DNA of 64,000 bases from assembly GCF_030440595.1 (NCBI RefSeq), contig NZ_CP047452.1, positions 806,001 through 870,000 of the forward strand. Direction: 5' to 3'. This DNA is from Corynebacterium glucuronolyticum DSM 44120. GTDB lineage: Bacteria > Actinomycetota > Actinomycetes > Mycobacteriales > Mycobacteriaceae. A model generated the notes under the pieces. It ran no database searches, had not been told where the DNA came from, and saw nothing but the letters and a program-made list of their open reading frames with translations. The position numbers and the translations under genes are program-made. Shown piece after piece: positions 60,001 to 64,000 of the stretch; position 1 is the first letter of the stretch, and each line of letters starts with the position of its first letter.

Positions 60001-61401
60001 ATGACATACCAAAACAAACTTTTCCTTGCCGGATCCTTCGTCGATGCCTCAGATGGTGGCACCTTCGAGGTCACGAACCCGCGCGACGGATCTGTGATTA
60101 CCGCCGTCGCCTCCGCTACTGAGGACGATATTAAAAAGGCATTCGACGCTGCCTGCGAGGCCCAACCAGCATGGGCTAAGACGAGCCCCCGTCACCGTGC
60201 CGATATTCTCAGGCGCGCCTACGAGGAGATCATGGAGCGCAAAGACGAAATTGCCGAGCTCATGACGCTCGAGCTCGGCAGGGCACTGCCGGATTCCCAA
60301 GGGGAATCCGTTTATGGTGCCGAGTTCTTCCGCTGGTTTGCTGCGGAAGCGGAGCGGATGTCCGGTGACTACCGCCTTGCGCCGACAGGAAACGCCCGGA
60401 TCGTCGAGGTGCAGCAACCTGTCGGACCGGTTCTGGCCATCACGCCGTGGAACTTCCCGCTCGCCATGGGTACGAGGAAACTCGGCCCGGCTCTCGCTGC
60501 GGGTTGCACCGTTGTTTTGAAGCCGGCATCGAAGACACCTTTAACCATGCTCCTCCTCGCCGAGATCCTCGATCACGCCGGTTTGGACAAGGGGGTTGTC
60601 TCCATTCTTCCGTGCTCCTCGTCAGCTCTGGAACCGCTCTACTCCGATCCTCGGCTGCGCAAGCTCACCTTCACCGGCTCTACTGCTGTGGGGAAGGAAT
60701 TGGCTACCAAGGTTCCCACTGCTCGTGTCTCGCTCGAACTCGGTGGTAACGCGCCGTTCGTTGTGCTTTCCGACGCTGATCTGGACACCGCCGTTGAGGC
60801 GACCGCAACAGCGAAAATGCGTGGTGCCGGTCAGGTCTGCATCGCCGCTAACCGGTTCATCGTGCACCGTGACCTGCGCGCCGATTTTGTCGCCCAGGTC
60901 ACCGAATCTCTGAAGGGTACGGAATACGGTCCTCTCTCCGGTGACGATCAGGTGGAAAAGGTCACTGAGCTTGTCGACGATGCGCTGGCACAGGGAGCCA
61001 CACTCGTCTGGCAGGATGAGGTCCCCGAGACAGGCTCATGGTTCCCACTCACAATCCTGGACAATGTGCCCACGACCGCGCGGATGTACAAAGAAGAAAT
61101 CTTTGGTCCTGTCGTTGCCGTATACGAGGCTGCTAGCGACGAAGACGCAATCGCTATGGCCAACGACACGAACTTCGGGCTTGCAGGCTACCTTTTCAGC
61201 GCGAACCTGCAGCACGCGTTGGACAGCGCGGAGCGCATGGAAGTGGGCATGGTTGGGGTGAATAAGGGTGGCATCTCCGATGCTGCTGCGCCTTTCGGCG
61301 GTGTGAAAGACTCCGGCCTCGGTCGTGAGGGAGGCTTCCAAGGAATTGAGGAATTCCTGGAGCGCAAACTCATGTCGTTGCCTGCACCCGCTGCTAAGTA
61401 A
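60001..61401 (+). CDS. gabD: NAD(P)-dependent succinate-semialdehyde dehydrogenase
   Basis: The 466-residue aldehyde dehydrogenase has the cofactor loop ITPWNFPLAM, LTFTGSTAVGKELATKV, catalytic Glu in VSLELGGNAPFVV, catalytic Cys in GAGQVCIAANRFIV and the KEEIFGPVVAVY motif. Segments around the substrate pocket resemble succinate-semialdehyde dehydrogenase. It oxidises succinate semialdehyde to succinate. I use ATG 60001, which lies 7 bases after a TACAGT -10 box, over a longer frame at 59878. No gabT or permease is nearby, so the source of the substrate is unclear. Confidence 0.9.
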   Translation: MTYQNKLFLAGSFVDASDGGTFEVTNPRDGSVITAVASATEDDIKKAFDAACEAQPAWAKTSPRHRADILRRAYEEIMERKDEIAELMTLELGRALPDSQGESVYGAEFFRWFAAEAERMSGDYRLAPTGNARIVEVQQPVGPVLAITPWNFPLAMGTRKLGPALAAGCTVVLKPASKTPLTMLLLAEILDHAGLDKGVVSILPCSSSALEPLYSDPRLRKLTFTGSTAVGKELATKVPTARVSLELGGNAPFVVLSDADLDTAVEATATAKMRGAGQVCIAANRFIVHRDLRADFVAQVTESLKGTEYGPLSGDDQVEKVTELVDDALAQGATLVWQDEVPETGSWFPLTILDNVPTTARMYKEEIFGPVVAVYEAASDEDAIAMANDTNFGLAGYLFSANLQHALDSAERMEVGMVGVNKGGISDAAAPFGGVKDSGLGREGGFQGIEEFLERKLMSLPAPAAK

Positions 61402-61483
61402 CACCCAAGGTTTTTTTAGGGTGCCAGGATCTGCGTGAGGCGCGCAGAAAGGCAAAAATTGTGGAGCAAGGAGACCCTCTGAT

Positions 61484-62371
61484 ATGTGCGACAACGTACT
61501 AGCCAGTCTTGGACTCGATCCGCAGAAAGCCCGCGACTTCGTTCAGCGTGCACTCGAGGAAGATCTGCAGTGGGGAGCGGATGTCACGAGCCTGGCGACC
61601 TTGCCTCGTGCCACCGCTACGGCGACAGCGAACGCCCGTGAAGACGGCGTTCTTGCCGGCGTTAGCCTCGCCTTGCTTGCCCCAGAAATCTACGCACCGG
61701 GAGCTATCACGGTTGACGTGCTACGGCGCGACGGTGCACAGGTCACAGGGGGCGAGCCGATTTTCACGCTGACCGGGCCTGTCACCGATATCTTGACCGT
61801 GGAGCGAACAATTCTCAATATCGTGTGCCAACTATCTGGCGTGGCCACGCATACGGCAGCGTGGGTTCGAGCCCTGGATGGTTGCGTTTCCGCGCTCACC
61901 GGGCAACCAGTGCGTGTGCGGGATACTCGCAAAACTGTCCCCGGGATGCGGGTACTGCAGAAAATGGCCGTCCGCTGCGGAGGGGGTGTCAATCACCGGA
62001 TGGGGCTCGGCGATGAAGCGCTTATCAAAGACAATCACATTGCTGCGGTGGGCAGCGTGTCGGCAGCGATAGAACGCGTCCGCGACCGATACCCCGAGAT
62101 CCCTGTGGAGGTGGAGTGCGATCGGGTAGAACAAGTTGAAGAAGCCGTCGCAGCTGGTGCGCGGCTGATCCTGCTAGACAATATGGATCCAGCACAGATT
62201 CTTAAGGCTTTGGAACACACAGTTCCGGCTGGCGTGCGGACGGAAGCTTCGGGCGGATTAACGCTAGATAACGCGGCAGAATATGGACAGACAGGTGTGG
62301 ACTATATTGCCGTAGGTGCGCTTACCCATTCCTCCCGTGTCTTCGATATTGGGCTCGACATCGGTGAGTGA
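61484..62371 (+). CDS. nadC: Nicotinate-nucleotide pyrophosphorylase (carboxylating)
   Basis: The 295-residue enzyme shows EEDLQWGADVTSLATLP, CQLSGVATHTAAWV, VRDTRKTVPGMRVLQKMAVR (phosphoribosyl/quinolinate-binding Arg and Lys), GGGVNHRMGLGDEALIKDNH and VEVECDRVEQVEEAV. It makes nicotinate mononucleotide from quinolinate and PRPP. nadA and nadB are not adjacent; they may be elsewhere, or quinolinate may be scavenged. ATG with AAGGAGACC upstream. It is 82 bp behind gabD with no evident terminator, so cotranscription is possible. Confidence 0.95.
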   Translation: MCDNVLASLGLDPQKARDFVQRALEEDLQWGADVTSLATLPRATATATANAREDGVLAGVSLALLAPEIYAPGAITVDVLRRDGAQVTGGEPIFTLTGPVTDILTVERTILNIVCQLSGVATHTAAWVRALDGCVSALTGQPVRVRDTRKTVPGMRVLQKMAVRCGGGVNHRMGLGDEALIKDNHIAAVGSVSAAIERVRDRYPEIPVEVECDRVEQVEEAVAAGARLILLDNMDPAQILKALEHTVPAGVRTEASGGLTLDNAAEYGQTGVDYIAVGALTHSSRVFDIGLDIGE

Positions 62372-62675
62372 TAGGCGAGACCAGATAGCGCATACATATT
62401 CATAGCTGTAAGAATATGCAAAGCGGGGTCTTGGAGAGAGTTTTCCTGCTGGCTAGTTAAGCCAGTCTTAGCCACGATAATGATTGTTCAACATTCCAGG
62501 TAGGGCGGTTTTACGGAGGTGGTAAAAAGATTGATTTACTACCCCCGTTAACTCTGCATGAACTGGGTTAATTGTAGGTTAACAACAATTTTCCTGAATA
62601 GAATGCACAAATTATTCATGTTTTGTGGTGAAATTTCTGAAAAGGTTATTTCGAAATGCAAAGAATGGAGAGTCT
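62372..62675. other. Intergenic region before the oligopeptide-binding gene
   Basis: About 300 bp. It begins with a hairpin (GCATACATATTC...GAATATGC, 62389-62420) that lacks a T-run and may be a weak terminator for nadC. An inverted repeat at 62513-62548 looks regulatory. No gene. Confidence 0.5.
62513..62548. promoter_or_regulatory. 14-bp inverted repeat, candidate operator for the opp-type gene
   Basis: ACGGAGGTGGTAAA (62513-62526) pairs with TTTACTACCCCCGT (62535-62548), 12 of 14 positions, with an 8-nt loop. It lies about 130 bp before the GTG start at 62676. Regulator unknown. Confidence 0.45.
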
Positions 62676-64000
62676 GTGTTTCTAAAGAAGACCATCGCGG
62701 CGCTGACGGCGGGCATGCTCGCTTTCAGCCTTGCGTCATGTTCAAACTCAGAAAGCAGTTCAGCCGCAGGAGGTAACTACATTACCGCGCGCGGCTCCGA
62801 GCCCCAGAACCCGCTTCTGCCGGCAAACACCAACGAAGTGGGCGGCGGAAACATCGTCGATCTGATCTACTCCGGTCTGGTCTACTACGATGCCGACGGC
62901 AAAATCCAGAACGAAATGGCAGAGTCCATCGATCTGGAAGGGGATAAGACCTACAAGGTCACGCTGAAGGACGGGATCTCCTTCTCCGATGGTTCACCGA
63001 TTACTTCGGAGAGCTTTGTGAAGGCCTGGAACAAGGCCGTCGAGGAGTCCATGCTGAGCGCCTACTTCTTCGAGCCGATTCTCGGCTACAAGGAGGGAGG
63101 TTCCTCGATGGAAGGTCTCAAGATTATTGATGACAAGACCTTCACCATCGAGCTAGCCCAGCCGGAAGCTGACTTCCCCACGCGCCTCGGTTACTCGGCC
63201 TTCTTCCCGATGCACGAATCCGCTTACGATGACCTCAATGCTTACGGCGAGAATCCGATCGGAAACGGGCCGTACAAGCTCGCCGAGTGGAACCATAACA
63301 AGGATGCCACCATCGTTCCCAACGAGGAGTACGACGGCGTGCGCACTCCCAAGAACGACGGCGTGCAGTTCGTCTTCTACGCACAAAACGACGCAGCCTA
63401 CTCCGACCTTCTGGCAGGCAACCTAGATATCACTGATGCTATCCCGGACTCGGCATTTTCCACCTTTGAGAATGAGCTCGGGGACCGTGCTGTTAACCAG
63501 CCGGCGGCCATTTTCCAGTCCTTCACAATCCCGGAGTCGCTGCCGCACTTCAAGGGCGAGGAAGGCAACCTCCGCAGGCAGGCTCTGTCGTACGCCATCA
63601 ACCGCGAGGAAATTACCTCCACCATCTTCGGTGGCACCCGTACCCCGGCGACAGACTTTACTTCTCCGGTGATCCCCGGCCACTCCGATTCGTTGGCTGG
63701 TGCTGAGGTGTTGACGTACAACCCGGAGAAGGCGAAGGAACTGTGGGAGAAAGCAGACAAGATCTCCCCGTTCGAGGGTTCTGTGAAGATTTCCTACAAC
63801 GCCGATGGTGGACACCAGGCATGGGTCGATGCCGTAGCCAACTCGATCCGCAACACACTCGGTGTGGAGGCCGTGGGCGACCCGTACCCAGATTTCAAGA
63901 GCCTGCGTGATGAGATCACAAACCGCACCATCACCTCAGCTTTCCGCACCGGCTGGCAGGCCGACTACCCGTCACTCGGTAACTTCCTCGGACCGTTGTA
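62676..64000 (+). CDS. Oligopeptide ABC transporter substrate-binding lipoprotein (OppA-like), 3'-truncated by window
   Basis: The first 441 codons are present; no stop occurs before the window ends. A lipoprotein signal (FLKKTIAALTAGMLAFSLAS-C) with the lipid-modified Cys at about residue 21 is followed by an SBP family 5 sequence: YITARGSEPQNPLLPANTNE, DLIYSGLVYYDADGKIQNEM, YKVTLKDGISFSDGSPITSE (the signature), and LRRQALSYAINREEITSTIF. It should bind peptides at the cell surface for an ABC importer encoded beyond the edge. Starts at GTG with TGGAGAGTCT before it; this start gives the complete signal peptide. Confidence 0.92.
   Translation, partial: MFLKKTIAALTAGMLAFSLASCSNSESSSAAGGNYITARGSEPQNPLLPANTNEVGGGNIVDLIYSGLVYYDADGKIQNEMAESIDLEGDKTYKVTLKDGISFSDGSPITSESFVKAWNKAVEESMLSAYFFEPILGYKEGGSSMEGLKIIDDKTFTIELAQPEADFPTRLGYSAFFPMHESAYDDLNAYGENPIGNGPYKLAEWNHNKDATIVPNEEYDGVRTPKNDGVQFVFYAQNDAAYSDLLAGNLDITDAIPDSAFSTFENELGDRAVNQPAAIFQSFTIPESLPHFKGEEGNLRRQALSYAINREEITSTIFGGTRTPATDFTSPVIPGHSDSLAGAEVLTYNPEKAKELWEKADKISPFEGSVKISYNADGGHQAWVDAVANSIRNTLGVEAVGDPYPDFKSLRDEITNRTITSAFRTGWQADYPSLGNFLGPL

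Overview
The window looks like a chromosomal segment of a Corynebacterium or a close relative in the Mycobacteriales. Base composition is moderately GC-rich, and many ORFs start with GTG or TTG or appear leaderless behind a good -10 box. The gene set is typical of the group: Rpf, SepH, mycoredoxin, DUF2771, DUF3027, an XPB-type helicase, Lhr and Nei. From family knowledge, the order XPB helicase / helicase-associated protein / small ORF / rpf / cspB ... rRNA methyltransferase ... sepH / serC / gltA ... accD / enoyl-CoA hydratase parallels the Mycobacterium tuberculosis Rv0861c-Rv0905 region, so most of the window is ancestral core.

Layout. 1-3000: a truncated NAD-binding dehydrogenase, a purine permease fused to an OHCU-decarboxylase-like domain, and a small DUF454 membrane protein. 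3003-8822: a complete rrn operon (16S-23S-5S, no spacer tRNA) with promoter, 23S processing stem and terminator. 9411-13227: a copper operon (copZ-copA-csoR) that also carries a zinc-type CDF exporter, under one CsoR-type palindrome. 13399-18079: DUF3239 protein, XPB helicase and helicase-associated protein. 18147-30000: rpf, cspB, DUF2771, a glutaminyl cyclase lipoprotein, DUF3027, a purine permease, a SpoU methyltransferase, a POT peptide transporter, a DUF6928 protein, sepH and serC. 30148-37624: gltA, FKBP, accD, aldo/keto reductase, crotonase, a CPA2 antiporter and an ATP-grasp protein. 38121-38981: a Tat-exported glycoside-hydrolase-like protein. 39072-46112: a probable acquired island, consisting of a truncated large serine recombinase, two TMD-NBD ABC half-transporters and a full ECF transporter (S, T, fused A-A), opened by a DtxR-like iron box and followed by tRNA-Arg(CCU). 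46485-49881: orphan small ORF-cobF, thyA-folA-mycoredoxin and cysQ. 49916-56843: lhr-nei, dedA, yccF. 56914-64000: pgi, a secreted Pro/Ala-rich protein, gabD, nadC and a partial oligopeptide-binding lipoprotein.

Two things stand out. First, the 39845-46112 cassette reads as an iron-controlled uptake module that pairs a heterodimeric ABC system with an ECF system. Second, at least four unrelated genes (20245, 26687, 37624, 56914) end in short tandem repeats that include their own stop codon; in three of them the unit length is not a multiple of three, so the copied stops move into other frames. I know of no description of this, and it deserves a genome-wide count. The NCS2-OHCU fusion is also of interest because the decarboxylase active-site residues appear to be replaced.
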